DNA of 64,000 bases, taken from contig NZ_CP050954.1 of NCBI RefSeq assembly GCF_012273015.1, positions 4,318,001 through 4,382,000 on the forward strand, in the 5' to 3' direction. Within the stretch, counting starts at the first letter, position 1. Each line of letters begins with the position of its first letter. The notes beneath the pieces were generated by a model. It had not been told where the DNA came from and ran no database searches. It worked only from the letters and a program-made list of their open reading frames with translations. This stretch comes from Hymenobacter sp. BT18. GTDB taxonomy: Bacteria > Bacteroidota > Bacteroidia > Cytophagales > Hymenobacteraceae. Positions 41,716-50,749 of this stretch are shown piece after piece. Position numbers and translations under genes: made by a program.

Positions 41716-43014
41716 ATGACGCTGCGCCTAAAATTTCTGCTGTTTGCGGTACTGATTCATAGCCTGCTGCTGGTGCTGACCTGGCAGGTGTTGCGCCAGC
41801 ATACGGTCTGGTTTATTGGGGCGGAGATGCTGCTGGTGGTGTCCATCATCCTCACCGTGCAGCTGTACCGGGATTTTGTGCGGCCATTTCAGCTGATTGC
41901 GGCCGGTACGGAGGCCATTCGGGCCAAGGATTTCTCTACCAAGTTTGTGCCCGTGCAGCAGCGCGAGATGGACCAACTGATTGACGTGTACAACCACATG
42001 ATTGATGCGCTGCGTCAGGAACGCATCACCCAGCACGAAAAAAGCTTTCTGCTGGAACACCTTATTCAGGCCTCGCCGGCCGGTATTCTGCTCCTCGACT
42101 TTGAAGGACGAATTGAGTCGGTAAACCCGGCGGCAGCGCGGCTCCTGCAGCTGCCGGCCGCCACGCTGGTAGGCCAAGTGCCCGCTGCCCTGCCTGGCGA
42201 CTGGGGCGTGGCCCTGGGTAGCCTGCAGCCAGACCAGCCTCAGGCCGTGCAGCTCTCGGGTATGCAGAGCTACCGGGCCCATGCCTCCCATTTTCTTGAT
42301 CGGGGCTTCACGCGCTACTTTATCGTGCTGGAAGAGCTAACCCAGGACATCATCCGTCAGGAAAAGCAGGCCTACGAAAAGCTGATCCGGATGATGTCGC
42401 ACGAGGTAAACAACTCTATCGGGGCCGTAAACTCTATTCTGCAGAGCTTCCACTACTACGCTCCCCAACTAGCCCAGGAAGACCGCGCCGACTTCACTGA
42501 GGCCTTGGACGTTTCCGTCACGCGCAGCACGCACCTGGCCAACTTCATTGCCAACTTTGCCCACCTAGTGCGCCTGCCGCCCCCGATACCGCGCACCGTG
42601 GATGTACACGAACTGCTGAAGTCAACCTGCCGGCTGCTGCAGGTGCAAAGTGAGAAACGGCGCATCCGCTGGCACTGGCAGCTCACGGAAGGCCCGCTGT
42701 ATGTTTCCCTCGACACCCAGCAACTGGAGCAGGCCCTGCTCAATATCGGCAAAAACGCTCTGGAGGCCATTGGGGAAGATGGCAACGTGTGGGTGCGTAC
42801 CACCGCTTCGCCGCCCACCGTCATCATCGAAAACGACGGCCCGGCAATTCCCCCGGAAGTGCAGCGCAACCTGTTTACGCCCTTCTACAGCACCAAGCGC
42901 GACGGTCAGGGCATTGGCCTCACCCTCATCCGCGACATTCTGCTCCAGCACGGGTTTGCCTTTTCGTTGCAAACGAATGCTACCGGCCGCACGGCGTTTA
43001 CCATCCGGTTCTAG
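41716..43014 (+). CDS. Sensor histidine kinase, partner of the NtrC-type regulator
   Basis: 432 residues from the ATG at 41716. Two membrane segments (about 7-24 and 34-51) flank a very short periplasmic loop. A HAMP-like stretch and a PAS-like segment (GILLLDFEGRIESVNPAAARLL) follow. The phospho-acceptor is His229 (MMSHEVNNS), and the ATPase domain has the N box (NIGKNALEA) and GQGIGLTLI. It probably phosphorylates the response regulator encoded just upstream. The short loop suggests sensing within the membrane or from the cytoplasmic PAS domain. Confidence 0.92.
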   Translation: MTLRLKFLLFAVLIHSLLLVLTWQVLRQHTVWFIGAEMLLVVSIILTVQLYRDFVRPFQLIAAGTEAIRAKDFSTKFVPVQQREMDQLIDVYNHMIDALRQERITQHEKSFLLEHLIQASPAGILLLDFEGRIESVNPAAARLLQLPAATLVGQVPAALPGDWGVALGSLQPDQPQAVQLSGMQSYRAHASHFLDRGFTRYFIVLEELTQDIIRQEKQAYEKLIRMMSHEVNNSIGAVNSILQSFHYYAPQLAQEDRADFTEALDVSVTRSTHLANFIANFAHLVRLPPPIPRTVDVHELLKSTCRLLQVQSEKRRIRWHWQLTEGPLYVSLDTQQLEQALLNIGKNALEAIGEDGNVWVRTTASPPTVIIENDGPAIPPEVQRNLFTPFYSTKRDGQGIGLTLIRDILLQHGFAFSLQTNATGRTAFTIRF

Positions 43015-43023
43015 AGGCCTCGG

Positions 43024-44472
43024 TTACCGCCGTTTTACGGGTGCCTTGGGCTTGGTAGGGGCGGGGCTGCCTTCGGGTGCCACCTGCCCATTGCGGTAGG
43101 TTTTCGTCGACTGAATGGTTTTGCCGTCGGCGCCGAAGGTGGTCCAGGTGCCGGTTTCCCGGTCGTTGCGGAAGCTGCCGGTTACTTCCAAGGTACCATC
43201 TTCCCGCAGCTGGCGGTAGGGGCCGGTGCGTAGGCCCTTCACGTACGTCGTTTCAGCCTTCAGCTTGCCCGAAGGGTAGTACTCGGGGCTCAGGCCGGTG
43301 GCTTTGCCGTTCTCAAAAACTTTTTTGCGCTGCACGGTGCCCGAGGGAAAGTATGTGAGCTGCTCGCCGGCGAGGCGGCCATTCAGGTAGGTTTCCTGCA
43401 GCTGCACTTGCTTGGTATCGGGAAAGTAAGTGCGCCAAAGGCTGTTGGGCTGGCCATTTTTGTAGAGCTGCTCGGCCTGCACGGCGCCGGCCGGGGTGAA
43501 GAGCGTTATTTTCCGGTCGCGGGCCTGGTTGCTGTATTCCGTTTTGCGCTCTACTTTCCCCGTTTCGTAGAAATCTTCCTGCGTACCCTGGAGTGTGCCC
43601 TGGCGGTACTGCTGGGTGCTTTTGAGGGCGCCGCTTTCGTAGTAGGTTTTCACTGGCCCATCGAGGTTGCTGGTGCCGCCGGCCAGCTTTTTGGCCTGGG
43701 CGGTCAAGTCATCGGCCAGCGGGTTCTTAATAGCGCGGCCTACCAGCGTGGCGGGGGCGTAGTTGCCCTCGGTGCGCAGCTTGCCCGAGCGGTAGTAGCT
43801 GCGGTACGTGCCGTGCCCGGTGCGGTCGGCCTGCACGTCGGTTTCCAGCTGGCCGTTGTCGTAGTAAGTCTTGTAGGGGCCAGCCAGCAGGCCTTTGCTC
43901 ATCGTTGCCTCACTTTGGAGCTGGCCGTTTTCGTAATAGGTTTTCATGGGGCCATTGGCCTGCCCATTCAGGTAGGTAATTTCCACCTTGGTTTTGCCGG
44001 AGGGATACAGCTCGCGCACGGCGCCGGCCGGCTGGCCGTTGGTAAGCGTGGTTTCCAGCTTTACTTCCCCGTTCTGGTGGAAATAGCGGAGCGTCCCCGT
44101 GGGCTGGTCGTTTTCGTAGCTGCCTTCCTGGGCGGGCTTGCCATTAGGGTAATAGGTCTTGAAAGTGCCCTGGCGCACGCCTTGTCGGTAGGTGACTTCG
44201 AGCCGCCGTGCGCCGTCGGGGTGAAACTCCACATAGGCCGAGTCGCGCTTGCCGGCGGCGTAGCGCGTCTGGGCTTCCAGCTTGCCGGAGCGGTAAAACC
44301 GCTTATAGGGGCCCTCCATCACGGTGTCGCGCCCCACCAGGGCCGAAAACACTTCCCGTTTCTGGGTATTAGTTGAGTCGAAATAGGTGGTTAGCCGCCG
44401 TAGCTTCTGGCCCTGGGCCGAAGTAACCGTAGCAAGCACGAGCAGGGCAGAGGCAAAGACAAAGGATTTCAT
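43024..44472 (-). CDS. Exported protein with MORN/YwqK-type repeats
   Basis: 482 residues from the ATG at 44472, with a signal peptide (MKSFVFASALLVLATVTSAQG). It has about fifteen copies of a ~23-residue repeat of the form G-x-x-[KR]-x-Y-[YF]-x-N/S-G-[KQ]-L (for example GPYKTYYDNGQLETDVQ, GTYRSYYRSGKLRTEGN). These are MORN-like repeats, as in the YwqK family, which is often labelled an antitoxin; that label is not supported here by a partner. It is probably periplasmic or outer-membrane associated. It converges on the histidine kinase gene. Confidence 0.82.
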   Translation of the reverse strand: MKSFVFASALLVLATVTSAQGQKLRRLTTYFDSTNTQKREVFSALVGRDTVMEGPYKRFYRSGKLEAQTRYAAGKRDSAYVEFHPDGARRLEVTYRQGVRQGTFKTYYPNGKPAQEGSYENDQPTGTLRYFHQNGEVKLETTLTNGQPAGAVRELYPSGKTKVEITYLNGQANGPMKTYYENGQLQSEATMSKGLLAGPYKTYYDNGQLETDVQADRTGHGTYRSYYRSGKLRTEGNYAPATLVGRAIKNPLADDLTAQAKKLAGGTSNLDGPVKTYYESGALKSTQQYRQGTLQGTQEDFYETGKVERKTEYSNQARDRKITLFTPAGAVQAEQLYKNGQPNSLWRTYFPDTKQVQLQETYLNGRLAGEQLTYFPSGTVQRKKVFENGKATGLSPEYYPSGKLKAETTYVKGLRTGPYRQLREDGTLEVTGSFRNDRETGTWTTFGADGKTIQSTKTYRNGQVAPEGSPAPTKPKAPVKRR

Positions 44473-44535
44473 AGCTGCAAGAACGAGGGAAATACCAAAG
44501 TATTTTTGGCAGTTGTGTTGCCGAACCATAAAACA

Positions 44536-44566
44536 AAAGCCCTGCCGCAATGCGCAGCAGGGCTTT
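44536..44566 (-). terminator. Terminator after the thiolase gene
   Basis: AAAGCCCTGC and GCAGGGCTTT form a 10-base stem; on the minus strand TGTTTTATGG follows. Confidence 0.78.
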
Positions 44567-44577
44567 AACCGAGCAAA

Positions 44578-44620
44578 TCGTCCACAAGATCCGCGAAATC
44601 CGCCCGAATCCGTGGTTTTG
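44578..44620. repeat. ATCCGTGGTT-type dispersed repeat unit
   Basis: The stretch contains ATCCGCGAAATCCG and AATCCGTGGTTTT, the same unit that flanks the inverted repeat near 7600-7800. Confidence 0.5.
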
Positions 44621-44623
44621 CTG

Positions 44624-45805
44624 TTAGAGCTTTTCTACCACAATGCTGCTGGCGCCACCGCCACCGTTGCAGATACCCGTCACGCCGATTTTACCGCCTT
44701 CGTTCTGCAATACGTTCACGAGGGTCGTCACAATGCGTGCTCCCGAAGCCCCCAGCGGGTGGCCCAGGCTTACGGCTCCGCCGTACACGTTCACTTTGGT
44801 TCCTTCCAGGTTCAGCAGCTTGTTGTTGGCCAGCGAAACTACCGAAAAAGCCTCGTTGATTTCGTAAAAATCAACTTCTGAAGCCTCTACCCCCGCATTT
44901 TTCAGCGCCTTGGGAATGGCCAGCGACGGAGTAGTGGTGAACCATTCGGGAGCCTGCTCGGCATCAGCAAACCCCCGGATGCGCGCCAGGGGCTTTACGC
45001 CTAGCTCTTCGGCCTTCTCGCGGCTCATCAGCAGTACGGCCGCAGCGCCATCATTAAGGGTAGAGGCGTTGGCGGCCGTCACCGTGCCTTCTTTGGTGAA
45101 GGCTGGCTTCAGGCCCGCAAACTTGGCAAAGTCTACCTTGGTGTATTCCTCGTCGTCGCTGATGATGGTTTCCTTGCCGCGCACCGTAATGGTCACGGGC
45201 ACAATCTCATCCTTTTTCTTGCCGGCCTTGGCTGCCTCAGCGCTCCGCTCGTAGCTCTGGCGGGCAAAAGCGTCCTGCTCTTCGCGGCTGATGCCGTAGT
45301 GCGCTGCCGTGGCATCAGCTGCGTTGCCCATGGCGTAATCGTGGTACGGGTCCCAGAGGCCGTCCCGCACTAAGCCGTCAATCATCTGACCGTGCCCGTA
45401 TTTAGCTCCGAAACGCGCTTTATCCAGGTAGTAAGGCACGTTCGACATGCTTTCCATGCCGCCGGCCAACACTACGTCGGCCTGGCCCAGCATAATGGCC
45501 TGGGCGCCCATCATAATGGCTTTGGTACCGGAGGCACACACTTTATTCACGGTGGTGCATTCTACGGTATCGGGCAAACCGGCTTTCTTGGAAGCCTGCC
45601 GCGCCGGGGCCTGACCCAGGTTGGCCGAAATAACGTTGCCCATAATAACCTGCTGCACGTGCTGACCGTCGACGCCGGCTTTTTCGAGGGCACCTTTTAG
45701 GGCAATAGCCCCCAATTCGGTGGCCGACAACGAGGCCAGGCTACCGCCAAATGAGCCGATGGGCGTGCGCACGGCGGCCACAATTACCACTTCTTTGATT
45801 TGCAT
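44624..45805 (-). CDS. Acetyl-CoA C-acetyltransferase (thiolase)
   Basis: 393 residues from the ATG at 45805. Catalytic residues are Cys90 (VNKVCASG), His349 (GHPLGASG) and Cys379 (ICNGGGGAS). The length and NVISANLGQAPARQ region are typical of biosynthetic or degradative acetoacetyl-CoA thiolases. It condenses or cleaves acyl-CoA in fatty-acid or ketone-body metabolism. It is a single-gene unit. Confidence 0.94.
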   Translation of the reverse strand: MQIKEVVIVAAVRTPIGSFGGSLASLSATELGAIALKGALEKAGVDGQHVQQVIMGNVISANLGQAPARQASKKAGLPDTVECTTVNKVCASGTKAIMMGAQAIMLGQADVVLAGGMESMSNVPYYLDKARFGAKYGHGQMIDGLVRDGLWDPYHDYAMGNAADATAAHYGISREEQDAFARQSYERSAEAAKAGKKKDEIVPVTITVRGKETIISDDEEYTKVDFAKFAGLKPAFTKEGTVTAANASTLNDGAAAVLLMSREKAEELGVKPLARIRGFADAEQAPEWFTTTPSLAIPKALKNAGVEASEVDFYEINEAFSVVSLANNKLLNLEGTKVNVYGGAVSLGHPLGASGARIVTTLVNVLQNEGGKIGVTGICNGGGGASSIVVEKL

Positions 45806-45923
45806 GATGTTGATTGGGTGGGGTTGGGGAAAGAAGGAAAGCAGTTGACTTTCCGGGATAAAAGTACGCACCTGCGTCGTACCCGCAACGGGCGCCTGAT
45901 GAACAACGCCCGCGAGTAAAAGA

Positions 45924-46889
45924 TTACCAGGCGGGTTTGGAGGACGCTGACCGGCGCGGCGCTTTCCGAGGAAGCTGCTGCAGGTACTGTTGCTCCGCCG
46001 CCCGCAAGGCCTCTAGCAGCTGCTGGGCCTGGGCCGGGGTAAGCTGCATTTGCTGGAGTCGGGCGCGTTGCGTTTGCAAGGCGGCAGCGTCGGGAGCGGC
46101 ATTCTCCGAGCCGGCTTGGCGGCTGCCCGCCGGCGCGTCGGATCCACTGTCAACGGTAGGGTCACCCAGGCCGCGCACAGAGCCGGGCTGGCGGCCCTGA
46201 GCTACCTGCTGTTCCTGGCCCTGGCCCGGCGTAAAGGCCGTCTGGTCCTGCCCGCCGGGGCCGCCGGTTTGGTTGGGGCTTTGCTGGCCCCGCGCATCAG
46301 GGCGGGCTTGCGGCGGCTGGCGCTGGTTTTGCCGGGTCGGGTCATTCAGCGCCCCGCTTTGCTGATTGCCTTGCTGGGTTTTGGGCTGCGGAGTGGTTTC
46401 CTGCGGGCCCGTCTGTTCCCTGGGTTCGTCGGGTAAAGCATCTTCGGGCTCGGGGCGCCGGTTTAAATAGCGCAGAACCGCCTCATAGTTGTAGCGGGCC
46501 GCCGCGTTTTTGGGGTTGTCCACTAGGGCCTGACGCAGAAAACGGGCCGCCAGGGCGTAGTCCCGGCGTTGGCCGGCGAGTAGGCCCAACTGTTGCTGCG
46601 CCACACTGCGCATGGGTAGGTTGCGGCTGGTGAGCAGTCGGCTGTAGTAGGTACGGGCCAGCCCGGGCTGCTGGGCCTGCCAGGCGGCGTGGGCGGCATT
46701 AAGCAAAACCGGCTCCTCTGGCCGTTTCATAGTTGCCAACGCCTCCCGGTACCAGCGCAGGGCTGCTCCATACTGGCGTTTCTGGTAGGCCTGGGCGCCG
46801 GCCTGTACGGCCTCGTTGCGGGTGTGGATGCCCGTTAATCCGCCCCACAGGGAAACCAGAAAAAGAAGGATGAGCAGGCCGCTTTTCAT
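45924..46889 (-). CDS. BatC-like TPR protein
   Basis: 321 residues. A signal anchor (MKSGLLILLFLVSLWGG) is followed by TPR helices (QKRQYGAALRWYREALATM, ARTYYSRLLTSRNLP, RRDYALAARFLRQALVDNPKNAAARYNYEAVL). A long Gln/Pro/Gly-rich linker and a C-terminal helix (LTPAQAQQLLEALRAAEQQYLQ) complete it. The same architecture is found in BatC of aerotolerance (bat) operons in Bacteroidota. It overlaps the VWA gene by four bases (ATGA), so translation is probably coupled. Confidence 0.75.
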   Translation of the reverse strand: MKSGLLILLFLVSLWGGLTGIHTRNEAVQAGAQAYQKRQYGAALRWYREALATMKRPEEPVLLNAAHAAWQAQQPGLARTYYSRLLTSRNLPMRSVAQQQLGLLAGQRRDYALAARFLRQALVDNPKNAAARYNYEAVLRYLNRRPEPEDALPDEPREQTGPQETTPQPKTQQGNQQSGALNDPTRQNQRQPPQARPDARGQQSPNQTGGPGGQDQTAFTPGQGQEQQVAQGRQPGSVRGLGDPTVDSGSDAPAGSRQAGSENAAPDAAALQTQRARLQQMQLTPAQAQQLLEALRAAEQQYLQQLPRKAPRRSASSKPAW

Positions 46890-47863
46890 GGTCGGATTAC
46901 GCGTACAGTGAGCAGGATATCAAGCAGCAGCAGCCCCAGGGCCGCCAGCAACGGGTAACGGTAGCGGTTATCTGCTACGGCTACGGTGCGCACCTGCTCG
47001 GTTCTTCCTTCTACGCGGTTAAGGGCCTGCACAAGCTGCGGAAATTCGTTCCGCTGAGCCGTCAGCTCAAAATACTGCCCGCTCGATTGGCTGGCCAGCC
47101 GACGAAGCACGCTGGGTTCCAGCCGGGTGAGGGCGTCCCGGCCTTTGGCATCGCGCAGGTAACCTCCTGTTGCCAGCGGAATGCGGCTACCTTCGCTCGT
47201 GCCCACGCCTACGGTGAAGAGTTGAACGCCGGCCCTGGAGACTTCGCGCAGAACGGGTTCGAGGTTCTCGCCAAAATCTTCCCCGTCGCTGATCAGCACC
47301 ATGGCCAGCGCCCGGGGCGAAGCGTCGCCGGCTGGAACGGCCGTGAGCCGCTTCAGAGCCAGCTCCAGCGGGGGAGCCAGATCGGTAGTGCCCTGGGGGA
47401 CCAGTGAGGTCTGCAGGGAGTTCAGGAACAGCTGCAGCGCACCCTGGTCGTAAGTGAGCGGGCACTGTACATAGGCTTCTGCCCCAAAGACGATGAGCCC
47501 GATGCGGTCGGCCTGAAAGCGGCTGGCCAAGCGAATCAGTTCCCCCCGCACTTTTTGCAGGCGGGTCGGCGCCACGTCGGGGGCATCCATAGAACGGGAA
47601 ACGTCTACCAGCAGCCACACGTCCTTGCCGGCGGTGCGCACCGCTTGCTGCCGCACCCCGTAGGCCGGACCTAGGAAAGCAACAAGCAGCAGCGAAAAAT
47701 AAATCAGGCGCAGCGGCAGCTTCCACGCCAGGCGCCAACCCCGCTGTCCGAAGGGGCCAGCCAGCCGCCGAGTCCGCAGAATATAGCCCACGTACAGCAG
47801 CACGAACAGGCTGACAGCCACCACCTCTGCCCAGTTCCACGGGTATACCCAGCTGATTTTCAT
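46886..47863 (-). CDS. BatB-like membrane protein with a VWA domain
   Basis: 325 residues from the ATG at 47863. Membrane segments lie near both ends (VVAVSLFVLLYVGYIL; YPLLAALGLLLLDILLTV). The VWA domain has the MIDAS motif DVSRSM, then a Thr in QGTTDLAPPLE and Asp in LISDGEDFGE. VWA/BatA-BatB proteins of Bacteroidota are linked with the TPR protein encoded just downstream. The pair suggests an envelope-maintenance complex. A MoxR ATPase and DUF58 partners are not in the window. Confidence 0.8.
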   Translation of the reverse strand: MKISWVYPWNWAEVVAVSLFVLLYVGYILRTRRLAGPFGQRGWRLAWKLPLRLIYFSLLLVAFLGPAYGVRQQAVRTAGKDVWLLVDVSRSMDAPDVAPTRLQKVRGELIRLASRFQADRIGLIVFGAEAYVQCPLTYDQGALQLFLNSLQTSLVPQGTTDLAPPLELALKRLTAVPAGDASPRALAMVLISDGEDFGENLEPVLREVSRAGVQLFTVGVGTSEGSRIPLATGGYLRDAKGRDALTRLEPSVLRRLASQSSGQYFELTAQRNEFPQLVQALNRVEGRTEQVRTVAVADNRYRYPLLAALGLLLLDILLTVRVIRP

Positions 47864-48004
47864 GCGTGCCGTTCGTGTGCCATGCAGGCAAATATAACAC
47901 CGCCTGCGCACCGCGGCGAGGAAAGAATTTTTTAGGAAAGCGTTGATTTCTGCGTGCTGGTTGTATATTTGCGCACTCTTCGGCCGGAAGAGTACTCGTC
48001 ATCA

Positions 48005-48094
<90 letters not shown>

Positions 48095-48172
48095 GTTTTC
48101 AAAATGAGGAATGAAGAATTATGGGAGAAGCGTTGCTTTCGAGTTCCCGGTTCTTCATTCTTCATTGTTTTT

Positions 48173-48246
48173 CGGGGTGTAGCGTAGCCCGGTATCGCGC
48201 CTGCTTTGGGAGCAGGAGGCCGCAGGTTCGAATCCTGCCACCCCGA
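48173..48246 (+). tRNA. tRNA-Pro (TGG)
   Basis: 74 bases. The acceptor CGGGGTG/CACCCCG, an anticodon loop with TTTGGGA (anticodon TGG) and a T loop TTCGAAT are all present. CCA is not encoded. Confidence 0.94.
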
Positions 48247-48255
48247 CGTTCGATG

Positions 48256-48298
48256 TAAAAGCCGTTTGCCCTCCATATGGGTGGGCGGCTTTTGTGTT
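48256..48298 (+). terminator. Hairpin between tRNA-Pro and tRNA-Arg
   Basis: AAAAGCCG and CGGCTTTT form the outer stem, with GCCC/GGGT inside and TGTGTTCT after. This suggests that tRNA-Arg has its own promoter or reads through. Confidence 0.55.
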
Positions 48299-48300
48299 CT

Positions 48301-48374
48301 GACCCCGTAGCTCAGCTGGATAGAGCAGCTGCCTTCTAAGCAGCCGGTCATTGGTTCGAATCCAATCGGGGCCA
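48301..48374 (+). tRNA. tRNA-Arg (TCT)
   Basis: 74 bases; the anticodon loop CTTCTAA gives TCT. The T arm ATTGG-TTCGAAT-CCAAT is normal. The acceptor arms GACCCCG and CGGGGCC leave an A-C mismatch at the second pair, which is unusual. CCA is not encoded. Confidence 0.9.
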
Positions 48375-48384
48375 CGTTCGTTAT

Positions 48385-48419
48385 CAGTCACTTAGCTTAA
48401 TAGCTGGGTGACTTTTTTG
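48385..48419 (+). terminator. Terminator after tRNA-Arg
   Basis: AGTCAC-TTAGCT and AGCTGG-GTGACT form a stem followed by TTTTT. Confidence 0.75.
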
Positions 48420-48420
48420 T

Positions 48421-48722
48421 TGGTGGGTTATACAAGAAACTCCTTTGTCGTCTGTTTAAAGATATGAAATAGGTTTTTCGTTTCGGCTGCAAACCGTTGG
48501 AAAGCGCACCGGTGGCTGAAGCTAGTCAAACGACTGACCCTGATAGGGAAACGATTCACTGGTTGTTTTTTTGGCGGACATAGGCGTGAACTTGCTGGTG
48601 ATGGGTGATTTTCCAGGTGGTGCAAATTCAACCCATCAAGTTTCAAGCATGGTGAGTGGAGGTACGCTCATGGCGCTAAATCAGTAGTTTTCGCCTCTTC
48701 TCGTTCATTCAAACTGGTTTGT
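48421..48722. other. 302-base gap with a possible gene relic
   Basis: A minus-strand frame at 48428-48646 (72 codons) ends in FQRFAAETKNLFHIFK, which resembles FQRLPADKGNLVHITK in a frame at 49345-49557. These may be related short genes or relics. Nothing else is recognised. Confidence 0.3.
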
Positions 48723-49322
48723 ATGCGCTTTCATCTTGGTTCTTCGCTGTGGGTTAGCTTGGTTGTAGTCATTTCGGGTTGTAAGAAGGGGTGTGACACT
48801 GATGCCGTACCCCAGTACCCCTTGACGGACGGCCAACGTGCCTGGTCTGTCCCGTATTCCAAAGATGCCGTGCTCCGGTTCCGCAATGCCAGTACGGGCT
48901 ACGTGCGCAGCTACCGCGTCACTACTGCCGAAAACAAGATGGATGGGGTAAGTTCGAGGTATCAGGTTTGCCCACAGTACTACCGGGAGTATAGCTGGCA
49001 CCTACTCGAACGCAGTGATTCTACGGGCAACAGTGAGAACAAGGAGCTGAAATTCTGGGTATCCACTGCTGGTCCCACCCGGGTTCAGGCGACCTTCGCA
49101 ATTGGATCGACGACGGTGGAAGTGCCCCTACAGGAAATTGAAGACGAAACCCAGATACTTTCACCCGCCACCTTCGCAGGTCACACCTACCCGGCGGTGT
49201 GGGGAGGCACCTCCAGTACCCTCTCTTCTGGGTCCCAGGTGGTGGTCATGCTCTACTTGACTAAGGCCGATGGGCTGATCCGGTTCGAGGAGCGCGGTGG
49301 GATGGTCTGGGAACGGCTATAG
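48723..49322 (+). CDS. Lipoprotein of unknown function
   Basis: 199 residues. The signal ends in the lipobox VISGC (Cys20), so it is probably lipid-anchored. The mature part is beta-rich, with SVPYSKDAVLRFRNASTGYVRSYRV and a C-terminal TKADGLIRFEERGG. No family is recognised. Two short, mutually similar minus-strand frames flank the gene. Confidence 0.7.
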   Translation: MRFHLGSSLWVSLVVVISGCKKGCDTDAVPQYPLTDGQRAWSVPYSKDAVLRFRNASTGYVRSYRVTTAENKMDGVSSRYQVCPQYYREYSWHLLERSDSTGNSENKELKFWVSTAGPTRVQATFAIGSTTVEVPLQEIEDETQILSPATFAGHTYPAVWGGTSSTLSSGSQVVVMLYLTKADGLIRFEERGGMVWERL

Positions 49323-49837
49323 TCAATCCTCCGCCATATCTCCACTACTTGAAGCTGAGGGACCCCCAAGGAATTATGGCCTTTGTGATGTGAACGAGGT
49401 TTCCCTTGTCGGCGGGGAGTCGTTGGAAAATGCTGTACATCCTCAAGGGTGCTTCGCCGGTTTTAGGTAATTCAAATCGTGCGCAGACGCCGCAATTCCC
49501 TGTCGCCCACATAGAGCCCGCCCGGATTGTCGTATGCCGGCCGGGTTCATTTCTCACAGGATGATTTAGCTCAGGTACCAGATGGGACTACGACCCTCTA
49601 TGGCGGCCTGTACCTGCTGTGTTAAGTCCAGCACATTTACCTATCGGCAAAACTTGGAACGGGTCAACCATACCTGGCCGTGGCCGGTCTTTGATTTGGA
49701 TCCAAACGAGGCCCCGACCACAGATTCCGTTGCACTTTGTGCGTGCAGAAGGCTGTACTCTAGCAATGCGTGGAACAGGAAAATATTCCCAGAAGGATAG
49801 TTGCTTTGCAAGCCACAGTTGCAGAATGTAGCTAATA
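49323..49837. other. 515-base gap without a supported gene
   Basis: It has short frames on both strands (minus 49345-49557; plus 49582-49800), but none has a convincing start or family. It may hold decayed gene remnants. Confidence 0.35.
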
Positions 49838-50713
49838 CTAATTCACTGGCCCAGCGTCAACTTTTGCTTCCACTGCCGCCTGCGCAGCAGGGGGTACAGC
49901 CGAAAGCAGATCGAGGCCCGTGGCGGCTTCAATGGCATCCACGCTGGTGCGGTACTGTCCCCAGGCTCGGCTCAGGCCGTTGTCGTTGGGTGTATCCACG
50001 GCAATAAGGCGGGTAGATGCGCTGACGCGGGCGGCGTCGTTGTTGCCCACAGGCAGCACCACAATCACCTTCCATACGCGCTTGGGCACCGTCACGCGAC
50101 CATTATCCAGGGTCGTTACCAAACCGTTCGACCCGGTTCCGCCCTTGCCGTAGCTGCCCATGATGACGTAGAGCTCATTCCCGGCGCGCACCAGTGTGCG
50201 GCAGTAGTTCTCCAGGTCGGCCCAGGTTTGCTGGTTGTTGTTGGGCGCCTGCGGAATCATGTTGGTCATCAGAAACGTGGCCGAGTTATCGGCCACGGAG
50301 CTGGTACGGTCGGCCGAGGGGCAGTTGTGGCCCCGGTCGAAGCCCGAGCCCGAGTAGCTGGAGCCTTGCACCTGATACCAGCCGGCCGGTAGCGTATTAT
50401 CGGCGCGGAAGTCGTCCTGGCGGTCGGCTGAGCCCAGCCAGGAAGCGGCGATGCGCCAGCTCACCCAATTGGGAATGCCCCGGTCGCGGTGGTAACTCAG
50501 TGCATACTGGGGCTTTACCAGCAGGTAATTGGTGGGCTGGCCGACGTCGGCCGTAGCCCCGCTGGGGTTGCCCATCGTCATCATGTTGTCGTCGTCAATG
50601 GCTGTGCCACCAGGAGGCGTGGGGGCTGGGTCGTAGGGTTCCTTAATGCAGCCGGTAAGCAGGAGGGACGCGGCCAGCCAGCAGCTCGCAACAGTTTGCG
50701 CACGGTATGTCAT
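49838..50713 (-). CDS. DNA/RNA non-specific endonuclease (lipoprotein)
   Basis: 291 residues from the ATG at 50713. The signal ends in the lipobox LLTGC (Cys22). The catalytic DRGH (126-129) in SGSGFDRGHNCPSADR and the downstream NMIPQAPNNNQQTW (Mg-binding Asn) are the marks of the NUC/EndoG betabetaalpha-metal family. It probably acts in the periplasm or on the cell surface to degrade nucleic acids for nutrition. The length is typical of secreted NUC1-type nucleases. Confidence 0.9.
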   Translation of the reverse strand: MTYRAQTVASCWLAASLLLTGCIKEPYDPAPTPPGGTAIDDDNMMTMGNPSGATADVGQPTNYLLVKPQYALSYHRDRGIPNWVSWRIAASWLGSADRQDDFRADNTLPAGWYQVQGSSYSGSGFDRGHNCPSADRTSSVADNSATFLMTNMIPQAPNNNQQTWADLENYCRTLVRAGNELYVIMGSYGKGGTGSNGLVTTLDNGRVTVPKRVWKVIVVLPVGNNDAARVSASTRLIAVDTPNDNGLSRAWGQYRTSVDAIEAATGLDLLSAVPPAAQAAVEAKVDAGPVN

Positions 50714-50749
50714 GCTGCAAAGATACCGCACCGCTTGCGTTCGAGAAGG

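Noticed and set aside
43024..44472. MORN-repeat protein as an antitoxin of a toxin-antitoxin pair
   Set aside because: The family name suggests it, but no toxin gene is adjacent and the protein carries a secretion signal.
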